Of a stretch of DNA of 64,000 bases, positions 19,189 through 26,879 are shown piece by piece. The number at the start of each line of letters is the position of its first letter. Within the stretch, counting starts at the first letter, position 1. Source of the stretch: an uncultured Prevotellaceae bacterium. GTDB taxonomy: Bacteria; Bacteroidota; Bacteroidia; Bacteroidales; Bacteroidaceae. Location of the stretch: the NCBI GenBank assembly GCA_902774925.1, contig CACYKE010000015.1:1-64000 (forward strand), read 5' to 3'. The position numbers were made by a program, and so were the translations under genes. Under the pieces are notes generated by a model. The model saw nothing but the letters and a program-made list of their open reading frames with translations, was not told the DNA's origin and ran no database searches.

Positions 19189-19197
19189 CAAATTTAT

Positions 19198-19276
19198 TTC
19201 GCGGAGAGAACAGCAAAGCCACGAGGTTTCTCCTCGGAGCTTTGAATCCTTTTCTCTTGCTTCGCGGAGAGAACAG
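19198..19276. repeat. 16-bp direct repeat copying the tRNA-Ser 3' end
   Basis: TTCGCGGAGAGAACAG occurs at 19198-19213 and at 19261-19276; the second copy is the 3' end of the tRNA-Ser gene. The 47 bp between them hold the hairpin at 19215-19243. Such tRNA-end duplications are typical of att sites or of partial tRNA-gene duplications; no integrase is near. Confidence 0.7.
19215..19243 (-). terminator. Hairpin downstream of tRNA-Ser
   Basis: AAAGC and CGAGG (215-226) pair with CCTCG and GCTTT (232-243) with a 2x2 internal loop and a 5-nt loop. Placed 22 nt after the tRNA on the minus strand, it is a likely terminator, though no strong T-tract follows. Confidence 0.55.
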
Positions 19277-19352
19277 GATTCGAACCTGCGAACCAGTTTT
19301 GCCGGTTACACGCTTTCCAGGCGTGCCTCTTCAACCACTCGAGCACCTCTCC
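19265..19352 (-). tRNA. tRNA-Ser (anticodon GGA)
   Basis: 88-nt cloverleaf on the minus strand: acceptor GGAGAGG pairs with TCTCTCC, discriminator G, D-arm GCTCGAGTGGTTGAAGAGGC, anticodon loop CTGGAAA reading UCC codons, a long class II variable arm (CCGGCAAAACTGG) and T-arm GCAGGTTCGAATCCTG. CCA is not encoded. A minus-strand TACCTTTG box (plus-strand 19369-19376) lies 16 nt upstream. Confidence 0.95.
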
Positions 19353-19368
19353 CTGCGATTTGCGGGTG

Positions 19369-19376
19369 CAAAGGTA
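19369..19376 (-). promoter_or_regulatory. -7 box of tRNA-Ser
   Basis: CAAAGGTA on the plus strand is TACCTTTG on the minus strand. The -33 position falls in the AATTGAC word repeat that follows, which offers only a TTG. Confidence 0.6.
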
Positions 19377-19384
19377 CAATAATT

Positions 19385-19420
19385 AATTGACAATTGACAA
19401 TTGACAATTGATAATTATGA
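19385..19420. repeat. AATTGAC word repeat (intergenic)
   Basis: ATTGACA is iterated three times (ATTGACAATTGACAATTGAC) and then decays to AATTGATAATTATGA. It separates tRNA-Ser from the 3' end of the tatD-type gene. Similar AATTGA words recur at 32356-32399 and 60675-60710. Confidence 0.8.
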
Positions 19421-19424
19421 TTTG

Positions 19425-20288
19425 TTAACCATTAACGTTAAAGACGCGGGCGACGTTGGCATTGGTTTGGCGGCAGATTTCCTCTTCGGTGACACCGTAA
19501 GCCTCGGCCAGACGCGTGATGACGTGACGGATGAAGGCGGGTTCGTTGCGCTGTCCGCGAAGGGGAACGGGAGCCATATAGGGGGCATCGGTCTCGAGAA
19601 CGATACGATTGAGAGGCACGACATCAGCCAGCGTCTCGGGCAGGTGACTCTTCTTAAACGTGAGTACACCACCGATGCCCAACACAAAGCGGTCGAACTC
19701 CAGCAGTTGCTGAGCCTCCTGGACATTACCCGTAAAACAATGGAATACGCCACCGGGCAGGTCGTGCGCGTACCGCTTTATAATGGCAACCATCTCGTTT
19801 TGTGCCTTGCGACAATGAATCATCAAGGGCAGCTGCAGTTCGACAGCCCAGCGAACCTGCTCCTCGAAGGCTTCCAGCTGTTCACGCTCGAACTCACGGC
19901 TCCAATAATAGTCGAGACCGACTTCGCCAATGGCAATGGGGTGTTGGCAGTTGGCTGTTGGCTGTTCTCTCTTTGAGAGTGTGGCGTTGCGAGGGCTGTT
20001 AGCTATTGTCTGTTGGCTTTTGGCTAATAGCCATTTGCTAATAGCTAATAGCTGTTCTTGCCAGTCGGCACGGACTTCCTCGGGATGGAGGCCGAGCATG
20101 GGACGACAGTAGTCGGGATACTGACGGCAGACGTCGAGAACGGTGTGGCACGAAGCAACATCAATGGCAGGCAGGAAGACGGCCGTACAGCCAGCCTCGC
20201 GGGCTCGCTGGACGACGGCATCGCGGTCTGCTGCGAATTCTTCGCCGTCGAGGTGGCAGTGGGTGTCGATGTAATTGGCTGTTGGCAT
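19425..20288 (-). CDS. tatD: TatD-family metal-dependent deoxyribonuclease with repeat-derived insertion
   Basis: 287 aa from the start at 20288 (MPTANYIDTHCHLDGEEF); a longer in-frame extension would overlap the upstream polyprenyl synthetase gene and was rejected. Metal ligands of the TatD amidohydrolase fold are present: THCHLD (H-x-H near the N-terminus), GEVGLDYYW (Glu), LMIHCRKA, VFHCFTG and LETDAPYM. TatD proteins are 3'-5' exonucleases or DNA-repair nucleases of about 255-265 residues. Here residues about 78-116, between GLHPEEVRADWQEQ and IAIGEVGLDYYW, are an insertion encoded by an iterated TTGGCTGT/GCTAATA word repeat that keeps the frame. It follows the polyprenyl synthetase gene with a 5-nt gap, so the two are co-transcribed. 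Confidence 0.9.
   Translation of the reverse strand: MPTANYIDTHCHLDGEEFAADRDAVVQRAREAGCTAVFLPAIDVASCHTVLDVCRQYPDYCRPMLGLHPEEVRADWQEQLLAISKWLLAKSQQTIANSPRNATLSKREQPTANCQHPIAIGEVGLDYYWSREFEREQLEAFEEQVRWAVELQLPLMIHCRKAQNEMVAIIKRYAHDLPGGVFHCFTGNVQEAQQLLEFDRFVLGIGGVLTFKKSHLPETLADVVPLNRIVLETDAPYMAPVPLRGQRNEPAFIRHVITRLAEAYGVTEEEICRQTNANVARVFNVNG
19941..20056. repeat. TTGGCTGT/GCTAATA word repeat inside tatD
   Basis: Iterated words such as GTTGGCAGTTGGCTGTTGGC (from 19942) and GCTAATAGCCATTTGCTAAT (from 20023) fill about 115 bp. They read in frame on the minus strand as a Q/A/N/S/K-rich stretch with no counterpart in normal TatD. The core TTGGCTTTTGGC (20013-20024) recurs inside hflX at 42937-42948. 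Confidence 0.85.
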
Positions 20289-20293
20289 TTGGC

Positions 20294-21274
20294 TTATTTG
20301 TTGCGATGCAACAATTCGTCCATGTAGGCGCTGAGGGCCTGCTTGCGTTCGTCGGGGACGTTGACCTCGCAAAGGGTCTGACGCGCCAGGTCGAAGTAAT
20401 AATTGATTTTCTCCTCGCAGAGCTGACAGATGCCAATCTCATCGTAGAGACGCGTAACCTCGGCCACCTTCACCTCGCGATTGAACGTCTTGGCATTAAT
20501 CCATCGTTCCAGTTCGGCACGCTGCTTGCCGTTGGCCCGGTTGAAGGCATTGATGAGCATGTAGGTCTTCTTGTTCGATGCGATGTCGCCACCGACGGCT
20601 TTGCCGAAGACCTTGGGGTCGCCATAGACGTCGAGCAGGTCGTCCTGCAACTGGAAGGCGAGGCCCACCTGTTCGCCCAGGCGATAGAGCTGTTCGGCAT
20701 CCTCCTGCGGAGCATCGGCAAGGATGGCACCCATCTTCAGCGCACAGGCCAGCAGGACGGAGGTCTTCAGGCGTATCATCTCGATATACTCGTCCTCGGT
20801 GACGTCGTTGCGCGTCTCGAACGACATGTCGTATTCCTGACCTTCACCGATTTCAAGAGCGGTAGTGGTAAAGAGGTCGAGCACGGGTTGCAACTTATCG
20901 GCCGGTACCTGAGCAACGCGCTGATAGGCCAATACGAGCATGGAGTCGCCCGAAAGGATGGCCTTGTTGGCATTCCACTTCTTATGTACGGTCTGCTGTC
21001 CGCGACGCAGGTCGGCATTGTCCATGAGGTCGTCATGCAACAGGGTGTAGTTATGATAGGTCTCTAAGCCAACAGCCGGCATCAGGATATCCTCGGGCTG
21101 TTCGCGCCAGAGGTTGTAACCCAGCAGGGCAAGAACTGGACGGATGCGTTTGCCGCCAATGGCAAGCACGTATTGTACGGGCTCGTAGAGTGAGGCCGGT
21201 TTGCGATCGTAGGGCAGGTGGTCGAGAAAGTCGTTGACTTTTTTCAGGATTTCGTCGGATGAGAGCTGTTTCAT
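20294..21274 (-). CDS. Polyprenyl (isoprenyl diphosphate) synthetase
   Basis: 326-aa all-helical trans-prenyltransferase. The first aspartate-rich motif is HDDLMDNADLRRG (DDxxD at 81-85) and the second is LQDDLLDVYGDP (211-215). GGKRIRP and the KTYMLINA segment bind diphosphate and isopentenyl diphosphate. It condenses IPP with allylic diphosphates to make a short- or medium-chain prenyl diphosphate (farnesyl/geranylgeranyl class) for quinones and undecaprenyl carriers. Residues upstream of the first motif (LETYHNYTLLH) do not let me fix the product length. The gene is upstream of tatD; a CGTTATTTCG word repeat lies immediately upstream of its start. Confidence 0.9.
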   Translation of the reverse strand: MKQLSSDEILKKVNDFLDHLPYDRKPASLYEPVQYVLAIGGKRIRPVLALLGYNLWREQPEDILMPAVGLETYHNYTLLHDDLMDNADLRRGQQTVHKKWNANKAILSGDSMLVLAYQRVAQVPADKLQPVLDLFTTTALEIGEGQEYDMSFETRNDVTEDEYIEMIRLKTSVLLACALKMGAILADAPQEDAEQLYRLGEQVGLAFQLQDDLLDVYGDPKVFGKAVGGDIASNKKTYMLINAFNRANGKQRAELERWINAKTFNREVKVAEVTRLYDEIGICQLCEEKINYYFDLARQTLCEVNVPDERKQALSAYMDELLHRNK

Positions 21275-21280
21275 TTTTTT

Positions 21281-21336
21281 CGTTATTTCGTTATTACGTT
21301 ATTTCGGGATTGCGGGATTTCGGGATTTCGACATTA
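21281..21336. repeat. CGTTATTTCG/CGGGATTT word repeat between two genes
   Basis: CGTTATTTCGTTATTACGTTATTTCGGGATTGCGGGATTTCGGG-type iteration fills the whole gap and ends in CGACATTA, where TTA is the reverse complement of the TonB-gene stop codon. The element at 36241-36300 has the same words and the same CGACATTA ending on a stop codon. Confidence 0.8.
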
Positions 21337-22047
21337 TAGTTTAAAGACGACCGGGATGCAGACCTTGGTGCGGCAGGGCTCGTCGTTTTGAATGCCGGGC
21401 TTCCACTGAGGCATCATGCCCAGCACGCGAAGGACTTCGCGGTCGCACTCCGGAGAGAGTTTCTTGGTGACGCTGATGCCGCTGATATTACCATCTTTCT
21501 CGACATAGAATACGGCCACCACCTTGCCTTCCGTCTTGTCCTGACGGGCTTTGTAAGGGTAGCGGAGGTGTTTGGTGAGCCACTTCATGAACTCGACGGC
21601 ACCACCGGGAAACTGCGGCAATTCCTCGGCAATATGGAAATTGAGCGGGTTATTGGGGTCGATGCCCATCGAGGCGAGTGCCTTATCGTCGTCGAGCGAC
21701 TCTTCAAGTTCCTTGAGCAGCGTGTCGTCGTCACCCTGCTTGTCGTTCTCCATTTCCTCGTCAGGTTCGCTGATCTCCACATTGTCGTCGACGATACGCA
21801 GCTGTTCGGCCTTCTCCACCTGGTGCTCCTCCTGCAATTGGGTGATGGTCTCCAGATTCGACATCGGCACGAGTTCGCTCTCGTGAACCATTTCGCCGAG
21901 GTCCACGGGGTCGAAATCATCGTTGGCGGGAATGGTGTTCCACTCCAGCGTAACATAGAACAATGCCAGAACAAACGTCAGTCCCAGAAGGAATCCTGTG
22001 GTGCGACGCTGGTCGATATCAGCCTGTGGAGTCTTTTTTTGTTCCAT
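21334..22047 (-). CDS. Energy transducer TonB
   Basis: 237 aa. A short cytoplasmic N-terminus (MEQKKTPQADIDQRR) is followed by one transmembrane helix (TTGFLLGLTFVLALFYVTLEW, about 16-36). A long acidic periplasmic linker rich in Glu/Asp/Gln (about 55-140) replaces the usual Pro-rich spacer. The C-terminal TonB domain is present (FPGGAVEFMKWLTKHLRYP...GKVVAVFYVEKDGNISG...MMPQWKPGIQNDEP). TonB couples the proton-motive force to outer-membrane SusC-type transporters. No ExbB/ExbD is adjacent. It is transcribed divergently from porQ. Confidence 0.9.
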   Translation of the reverse strand: MEQKKTPQADIDQRRTTGFLLGLTFVLALFYVTLEWNTIPANDDFDPVDLGEMVHESELVPMSNLETITQLQEEHQVEKAEQLRIVDDNVEISEPDEEMENDKQGDDDTLLKELEESLDDDKALASMGIDPNNPLNFHIAEELPQFPGGAVEFMKWLTKHLRYPYKARQDKTEGKVVAVFYVEKDGNISGISVTKKLSPECDREVLRVLGMMPQWKPGIQNDEPCRTKVCIPVVFKL

Positions 22048-22110
22048 GTTTCTTGCAATAAAATGCGAATTATTACGTTATTATTTATGCGGTAACGCTG
22101 AAATTTTCGG

Positions 22111-22149
22111 CAAAGGTACAAATAAATTAAGAATTAATTGTTATCTTTG
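22111..22149. promoter_or_regulatory. Back-to-back promoters of tonB and porQ
   Basis: CAAAGGTA (22111-22118) is the minus-strand TACCTTTG box, 64 nt from the TonB start. TATCTTTG (22142-22149) is the plus-strand box, 23 nt before the porQ ATG at 22172. No clear -33 TTTG was found for either. Confidence 0.65.
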
Positions 22150-22171
22150 CATCGGTTTTAGAGATTATTAG

Positions 22172-23116
22172 ATGAAAAAAGGTCTATTAATAGTCATTAT
22201 GGCGTTGTCAGTGCTTATGACAACAGCACAGGAGAGCCAGGAAGTGTACAGTTTTCTGCGCCTTCCCGTCAGTGCCCATGTTGCTGCATTGGGTGGTGAC
22301 AACATCACGCTGACCGAGGACGATGCAACATTGATTTTCCATAACCCGGCACTTATCAGCGGCGTGAGCGACAAGACGCTGAACCTGAACTTCATGACCT
22401 ATATGGAAGGGGCGAAGACGGCTTCGGCATCGTTCGTCAAAGGCTATCAGGAGCGTGCCACATGGGGTGTCGCAGCACAATATATGGATTACGGCAAGAT
22501 GAAGGAGACCAGCGTGAACAACGAGGATATGGGTGAATTTTCTGCCCGTGACATCGCGCTGTCAGGGTCGTTTGCCTACCTCTTGGCCAACCGTCTGAGC
22601 GGTGGTATCACCGCCCGCTTCATCCACTCGCATATCGCCAGCTACAATTCAGCAGCTGTAGCTATTGACCTGGGACTGAACTATTGGGACGAGGAGCGCG
22701 GATGGTCGCTATCGGCTGTTGCCAAGAATCTGGGCGGACAAATCAAGGCCTACGAGGACGATTTCGAACGCATCCCGCTAGATCTGCAGCTGGGTGTGAC
22801 GAAACGCCTCATCGGTTCACCGCTACGGATATCAGCTACCCTGTCGCGACTGAACAACTGGGACCAGGGATTCATCAAGCATGTGGCCGTGGGTGCCGAC
22901 CTGCTGTTAGGCGAGAACATCTACGTGGCCGCAGGCTATAATTTCCGACGCGCCAGTGAGATGAAGATTACCGACGACGAAGGAGACAGCAACCACGGAG
23001 CAGGACTGTCGCTGGGTGGCGGACTCCAGCTGGAGCGTTTCAAACTACACGTGGCCTACGCGAAATATCACGTATCGGCTTCGTCATTATTAATCAATGT
23101 AAGTTATGCACTATGA
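22172..23116 (+). CDS. porQ: Type IX secretion system protein PorQ
   Basis: 314 aa with a signal peptide ([20 protein letters not shown]). It is a beta-barrel-like outer-membrane protein with the PorQ opening SYSFLRLP-like motif ([23 protein letters not shown]), FHNPALISG, and alternating amphipathic strands to the end ([10 protein letters not shown]). By family it belongs to the PorU/V/Q/Z attachment complex that processes type IX cargo and anchors it to LPS. Its stop overlaps the cmk start as ATGA, so the two are translationally coupled, a linkage I recall as common in Bacteroidota. Its presence supports type IX export of some secreted proteins in this window. Confidence 0.85.
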   Translation: MKKGLLIVIMALSVLMTTAQESQEVYSFLRLPVSAHVAALGGDNITLTEDDATLIFHNPALISGVSDKTLNLNFMTYMEGAKTASASFVKGYQERATWGVAAQYMDYGKMKETSVNNEDMGEFSARDIALSGSFAYLLANRLSGGITARFIHSHIASYNSAAVAIDLGLNYWDEERGWSLSAVAKNLGGQIKAYEDDFERIPLDLQLGVTKRLIGSPLRISATLSRLNNWDQGFIKHVAVGADLLLGENIYVAAGYNFRRASEMKITDDEGDSNHGAGLSLGGGLQLERFKLHVAYAKYHVSASSLLINVSYAL

Positions 23117-23829
23117 AGAAGATTACTATAGCCATTGACGGCCACAGCTCATGCGGGAAAAGCACGATGGCCAAGGACCTTGCCCGCGAAGTGGGTTACG
23201 TATATGTGGACACAGGAGCCATGTATCGCAGTGTGACGCTCTATGCCCTGCGTAACGGGATTTTCAAAGAGGTGAGAGGTGAGGGGCAAGAGGTGAGAGA
23301 GGTCATCGACGAAGAAGCCCTGCGCCAGCAGATGACGAACATCCAGATTTCGTTTAAGTTCAATGCCGAGACAGGACGCCCCGATACTTACCTGAACGGT
23401 GAACTCGTCGAGCACGACATCCGCACGATGGAAGTGTCGAACCACGTCAGTCCCATTGCCACACTGGGCTTTGTACGTGAGGCCATGGTTGCCCAGCAGC
23501 AACAGATGGGCAAGGACAAGGGGGTGGTGATGGACGGTCGCGACATCGGCACCGTCGTATTCCCCGATGCCGAACTGAAGGTGTTCGTCACAGCCTCAGC
23601 AAAGGTTCGTGCCCAGCGCCGCTATGACGAGTTGAAGGGAAAAGGCATGGAGGCCGACTTCGACGAAATCCTGAAGAATGTCGAAGAGCGCGACTACATT
23701 GACAGCCACCGCGAGGTGTCACCCCTGCGTAAGGCTGACGACGCCATAGAGCTGGATAATTCAAACATGACTATTGCCGAACAGAAGCAATGGCTTATGG
23801 ACCGCTTCAACGAAGCCGTCAAAGCATAA
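23113..23829 (+). CDS. cmk: Cytidylate kinase with repeat-derived insertion
   Basis: 238-aa NMP kinase that phosphorylates (d)CMP. P-loop GHSSCGKS at 10-17; [14 protein letters not shown] (CMP-binding) follows, then [20 protein letters not shown] and the lid [19 protein letters not shown]. Residues about 53-64 ([12 protein letters not shown]) are encoded by an iterated AGAGGTGAG word repeat (23269-23304) between the CMP-binding helix and the IDEEAL segment, slightly lengthening a loop. The frame is kept and all catalytic motifs are intact. The gene overlaps porQ by 4 nt and converges on ispH with a 3-nt gap. Confidence 0.93.
   Translation: MKKITIAIDGHSSCGKSTMAKDLAREVGYVYVDTGAMYRSVTLYALRNGIFKEVRGEGQEVREVIDEEALRQQMTNIQISFKFNAETGRPDTYLNGELVEHDIRTMEVSNHVSPIATLGFVREAMVAQQQQMGKDKGVVMDGRDIGTVVFPDAELKVFVTASAKVRAQRRYDELKGKGMEADFDEILKNVEERDYIDSHREVSPLRKADDAIELDNSNMTIAEQKQWLMDRFNEAVKA
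23269..23304. repeat. AGAGGTGAG word repeat inside cmk
   Basis: AGAGGTGAGAGGTGAGGGGC followed by AAGAGGTGAGAGAGGTC. Purine-rich iteration of AGAGGTG, in frame, adding about a dozen charged residues to the kinase. Confidence 0.75.
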
Positions 23830-23832
23830 CAT

Positions 23833-24687
23833 TTATTCCATTGCGACAATCACATCGCGACATTGTTCCATCAGCCACTTCGGTGTGCTGGTGGCACCGC
23901 AGATGCCTACTGTCCTGACGTCCGCCAACCACGAAGGGTCTATTTCCTCAGGTCCTTCGATGAGGTGCGTATTGGGATTGACGCGCAGACATTCGTTATA
24001 GAGCACCTTGCCGTTCGAGCTCTTCCTTCCGCAGACGAAAAGGATAAGGTCGTGTTTGGTGGCAAATTGCGAGATGTTCGGCATCCGGTTGGCTACCGAA
24101 CGGCAGATGGTGTCGAAACTCCGGAACGTAGCGGACGGTGAGATGTGCTGCTGGATATACTCGATGATGCGATGAAACTCGTCAAGCGACTTCGTGGTCT
24201 GTGAATAGAGGTAGATGTCGTGTGAGAAATCGAGTTTCGTCACCTCCTCGAGACTCTCGATGATAATGGCATCCGAATGGGTCTGTCCGACCAATCCCAA
24301 CACTTCGGCATGACCTTTTTTGCCGAAAATGACAATCTGTCCTGCCCCAGCCTCATACTGTTTCTTGATGCGTTTCTGCAACTGCAACACCACAGGACAG
24401 GTGGCGTCGATGATTTCAATATTGTTACGACGAGCCATCTCGTAGGTCTCAGGGGGTTCGCCATGAGCCCGCAACAGCACCGTTACATCGTGCAAACGAG
24501 CCATTTGCTCATGATCGATAGTCACCAGTCCCATTGCACGCAGGCGTTCACACTCCATGCCGTTGTGAACGATATCGCCCAGACAATAGAGCTGTGTACC
24601 CTTCTCAAGTTCCTCTTCGGCTTTCTGAATGGCGGTGGTCACTCCGAAGCAGAAGCCGCTACCGTTATCGATTTCAATCTGTAACAT
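23833..24687 (-). CDS. ispH: 4-hydroxy-3-methylbut-2-enyl diphosphate reductase
   Basis: 284-aa Fe-S enzyme of the last MEP-pathway step, making IPP and DMAPP. The three cluster cysteines are Cys13 (SGFCFGV), Cys97 (DATCPVV) and Cys195 (DTICRSVANR). His41 (DIVHN) and His75 (RAHGEP) are the conserved substrate-binding residues, and CGRKSSNGKVLYNEC and GICGATSTP complete the site. It makes the substrate of the polyprenyl synthetase encoded 2.5 kb away. Its start is 12 nt after the end of meaB on the same strand, suggesting co-transcription. Confidence 0.95.
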   Translation of the reverse strand: MLQIEIDNGSGFCFGVTTAIQKAEEELEKGTQLYCLGDIVHNGMECERLRAMGLVTIDHEQMARLHDVTVLLRAHGEPPETYEMARRNNIEIIDATCPVVLQLQKRIKKQYEAGAGQIVIFGKKGHAEVLGLVGQTHSDAIIIESLEEVTKLDFSHDIYLYSQTTKSLDEFHRIIEYIQQHISPSATFRSFDTICRSVANRMPNISQFATKHDLILFVCGRKSSNGKVLYNECLRVNPNTHLIEGPEEIDPSWLADVRTVGICGATSTPKWLMEQCRDVIVAME

Positions 24688-24699
24688 TGAACGTAATGA

Positions 24700-25797
24700 T
24701 TACTTTAATAGGCGGAAATATTCGTCCAACAGACTTTGGGCGGCAGCAAACGACGTCTGTTCGCCAGCCAATACGGAACGTTCTGCAGCCTGTAACTGGC
24801 GCTTGATGACGTCATTATTATAGAAGTTCAAGCGCAGGTGTTCGTTGATGCTTTCATACATCCAGTATTTCGACTGCTCATTACGACGATAGGCGAAGTA
24901 GCCGTTGTCCTTGACGAAATCCATATATTCGTAAATCATATCCCAAACCTCCTTGATGCCATAGCCGTAGAAGCCGCTGTAGCACAGCACCTTCGGCAAC
25001 CATCCGCTCTCGGGCATGGGGAAGAAATGGAGGGCATTACGGAAATTCGTCGCCGCCATGTGGCATTTGTCGACGTTATCGCCGTCACACTTGTTGATGA
25101 CGATGGCATCGCAGATTTCCATGATACCACGTTTGATACCCTGCAGGTCATCTCCCGTACCTGCCAACTGGATGAGCAGGAAGAAATCGACCATCGAATG
25201 GCAGGCCGTCTCACTCTGTCCGACACCCACCGTCTCGACGAAAATCTTGTCGAAGCCGGCAGCCTCGCAGAGGATAATGGTCTCACGCGTCTTACGTGCC
25301 ACACCACCCAAGGAACCTGCCGTCGGACTAGGGCGGATAAACGAGTCCGGATGCGTGGAGAGCTTTTCCATACGCGTCTTATCACCCAGGATACTACCCT
25401 TCGAACGTTCTGAAGATGGGTCGATGGCCAATACCGCCAACTTACCGCCTTTCTCTTTCAGTACGTGGATGCCAAACTCGTCGATGGAGGTCGATTTTCC
25501 TGCACCGGGAACACCACTGATGCCCACACGGATGCTGTTGCCGCTATAGGGCAGACACTTGTTGATGACCTCCTGGGCCTTTGCCTGATGGTCGGGATTG
25601 ACACTCTCCACCAGCGTCACAGCCTGCGAGAGGATGGTGACGTCGCCTTTGACGATGCCCTCTACCATATCGGCAGCAGAGAGTTCACGACGCTGTACAC
25701 GACGATGTTTCAGATAGGGATTAATAATGGATGGTTGCTCGACACCACTATTCACTTGCAGGCCGGCATATTCTGAACTATTCTCGGGATGATCCAT
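24700..25797 (-). CDS. meaB: Methylmalonyl-CoA mutase-associated GTPase MeaB
   Basis: 365-aa G3E P-loop GTPase of the MeaB/ArgK type. Walker A GVPGAGKST near residue 95, an Asp-rich base motif (LAVLAIDPSSERSKGSILGDKTRM), ETVGVGQSE (switch), and NKCDGDN (base recognition) are visible. It protects and reloads adenosylcobalamin-dependent methylmalonyl-CoA mutase, an enzyme of the succinate-propionate route. The mutase genes are not in this window. It follows the DUF1573 gene (29 nt, filled by a TGATGTAAG repeat) and precedes ispH. Confidence 0.93.
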   Translation of the reverse strand: MDHPENSSEYAGLQVNSGVEQPSIINPYLKHRRVQRRELSAADMVEGIVKGDVTILSQAVTLVESVNPDHQAKAQEVINKCLPYSGNSIRVGISGVPGAGKSTSIDEFGIHVLKEKGGKLAVLAIDPSSERSKGSILGDKTRMEKLSTHPDSFIRPSPTAGSLGGVARKTRETIILCEAAGFDKIFVETVGVGQSETACHSMVDFFLLIQLAGTGDDLQGIKRGIMEICDAIVINKCDGDNVDKCHMAATNFRNALHFFPMPESGWLPKVLCYSGFYGYGIKEVWDMIYEYMDFVKDNGYFAYRRNEQSKYWMYESINEHLRLNFYNNDVIKRQLQAAERSVLAGEQTSFAAAQSLLDEYFRLLK

Positions 25798-25799
25798 AT

Positions 25800-25824
25800 T
25801 TGATGTAAGATGTATGATGTAAGG
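25800..25824. repeat. TGATGTAAGATG word repeat (intergenic)
   Basis: TGATGTAAGATGTATGATGT AAGG fills the gap between meaB and the DUF1573 gene. A similar word (TGTCAGAAGTCTGATGTCTG) lies in the RecD-like helicase gene at 44918-44937. Confidence 0.6.
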
Positions 25825-25826
25825 GA

Positions 25827-26879
25827 TTATTTTGCATTGATGGTGATGGTCACCTTCGGCTTCTGGGGGTCGTTGGTAATCATCAGGATTCGAGGTCGCG
25901 TGCGCACCTTCAGCAAGTCGTTGCGGTAGGCCGTAATCTTCAGTTTGGCACTTTCGCCAGGTTGCAGATAACTCTTGTTCAACGATATCTTCAGTCCGTT
26001 GGTAAACATCTGCAACGAAGAAATCTGCAATACTGACTCACCGGTATTGACAATGTCAATGACCTCCGTCTTCTTCGACTTGTCCTCAAACAGGATGTCG
26101 ACGGTTTCCTTCGACAGCTGGATATGAGGGGAATTTATCACCTCTTTGAGGAACGACGGCAGCAATACTACCGACACACCTATTTCGTGGTCGGCACGTA
26201 CTTTCTCACCAATGTTACTTGCCATATACACGGCCGTCTGCGTCAGTCCGTAGTCGTGTAACTTGGAAGAATTCAGCCGCACCGTCATCACACCCTCTTC
26301 ATCAGGAGCGAGCTTTTCAGGCTGCATCACCGCCGTCAGATAAGGAGGCAGATGAAGCAGGTTGGGTTGCATGTCCTGCGAGCCGTGATTATACAGGTGC
26401 AACTCCTGCACCAGCTGGTCGCCACGATTCACGTCATCAAATTCCAGGTCGTGCTTATCAAGGCGTAATTCACCCATCGCCACAGGATAATTGCCAGAGA
26501 GGTCGACATAATGTTCTAGCACATGTCCTTTCATCGTCACGTACACGGGCTTCGACGACGCATTGCTGACGATGGCTGCCTGCTGGGCGAAATGTCCTAA
26601 TTGGCGGGCATTATATGTCAGTTGAATCTGGAATTGCTCACCACCGGCGATATCACCTTTCGGAAATTCTGCAGCCACACAGTAGCAGTCGGGCTTCACC
26701 TGACTGATGCGCAGTTTCTTGCTGCTTTTGTTACGACACTTGAAGACTGCCGTAATGGGGTGTTCATAGCCTGTTCGACCGACATCGACGGTGGTCTGCT
26801 CAACAACCAGTTTCTGTGCAGCCATAGGCAACGTCGCCAACAGGAGCAACGAGGGTATAATCAGTTTTCTTTTCATCAT
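25827..26879 (-). CDS. DUF1573 domain protein, exported
   Basis: 350 aa with a signal peptide (MMKRKLIIPSLLLLATLPMAAQ). The N-terminal Ig-like DUF1573 domain reads VEQTTVDVGRTGYEHPITAVFKCRN...ISQVKPDCYCVAAEFPKG, and two or three further Ig-like repeats follow (LRLDKHDLEFDDVNRG; IQLSKETVDILFEDKSKKTE). DUF1573 proteins are common exported Bacteroidota proteins of unknown function. Its ATG overlaps the stop of the upstream alpha-2-macroglobulin gene (26876-26879), so the two are likely translated together and may act together in the periplasm. Confidence 0.85.
   Translation of the reverse strand: MMKRKLIIPSLLLLATLPMAAQKLVVEQTTVDVGRTGYEHPITAVFKCRNKSSKKLRISQVKPDCYCVAAEFPKGDIAGGEQFQIQLTYNARQLGHFAQQAAIVSNASSKPVYVTMKGHVLEHYVDLSGNYPVAMGELRLDKHDLEFDDVNRGDQLVQELHLYNHGSQDMQPNLLHLPPYLTAVMQPEKLAPDEEGVMTVRLNSSKLHDYGLTQTAVYMASNIGEKVRADHEIGVSVVLLPSFLKEVINSPHIQLSKETVDILFEDKSKKTEVIDIVNTGESVLQISSLQMFTNGLKISLNKSYLQPGESAKLKITAYRNDLLKVRTRPRILMITNDPQKPKVTITINAK

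Noticed and set aside
19385..20056. Iterated words considered as a CRISPR array or classical microsatellite
   Set aside because: Units are 7-9 nt, degenerate, without unique spacers of constant length, and no cas genes are present. They do not fit CRISPR or perfect tandem repeats.
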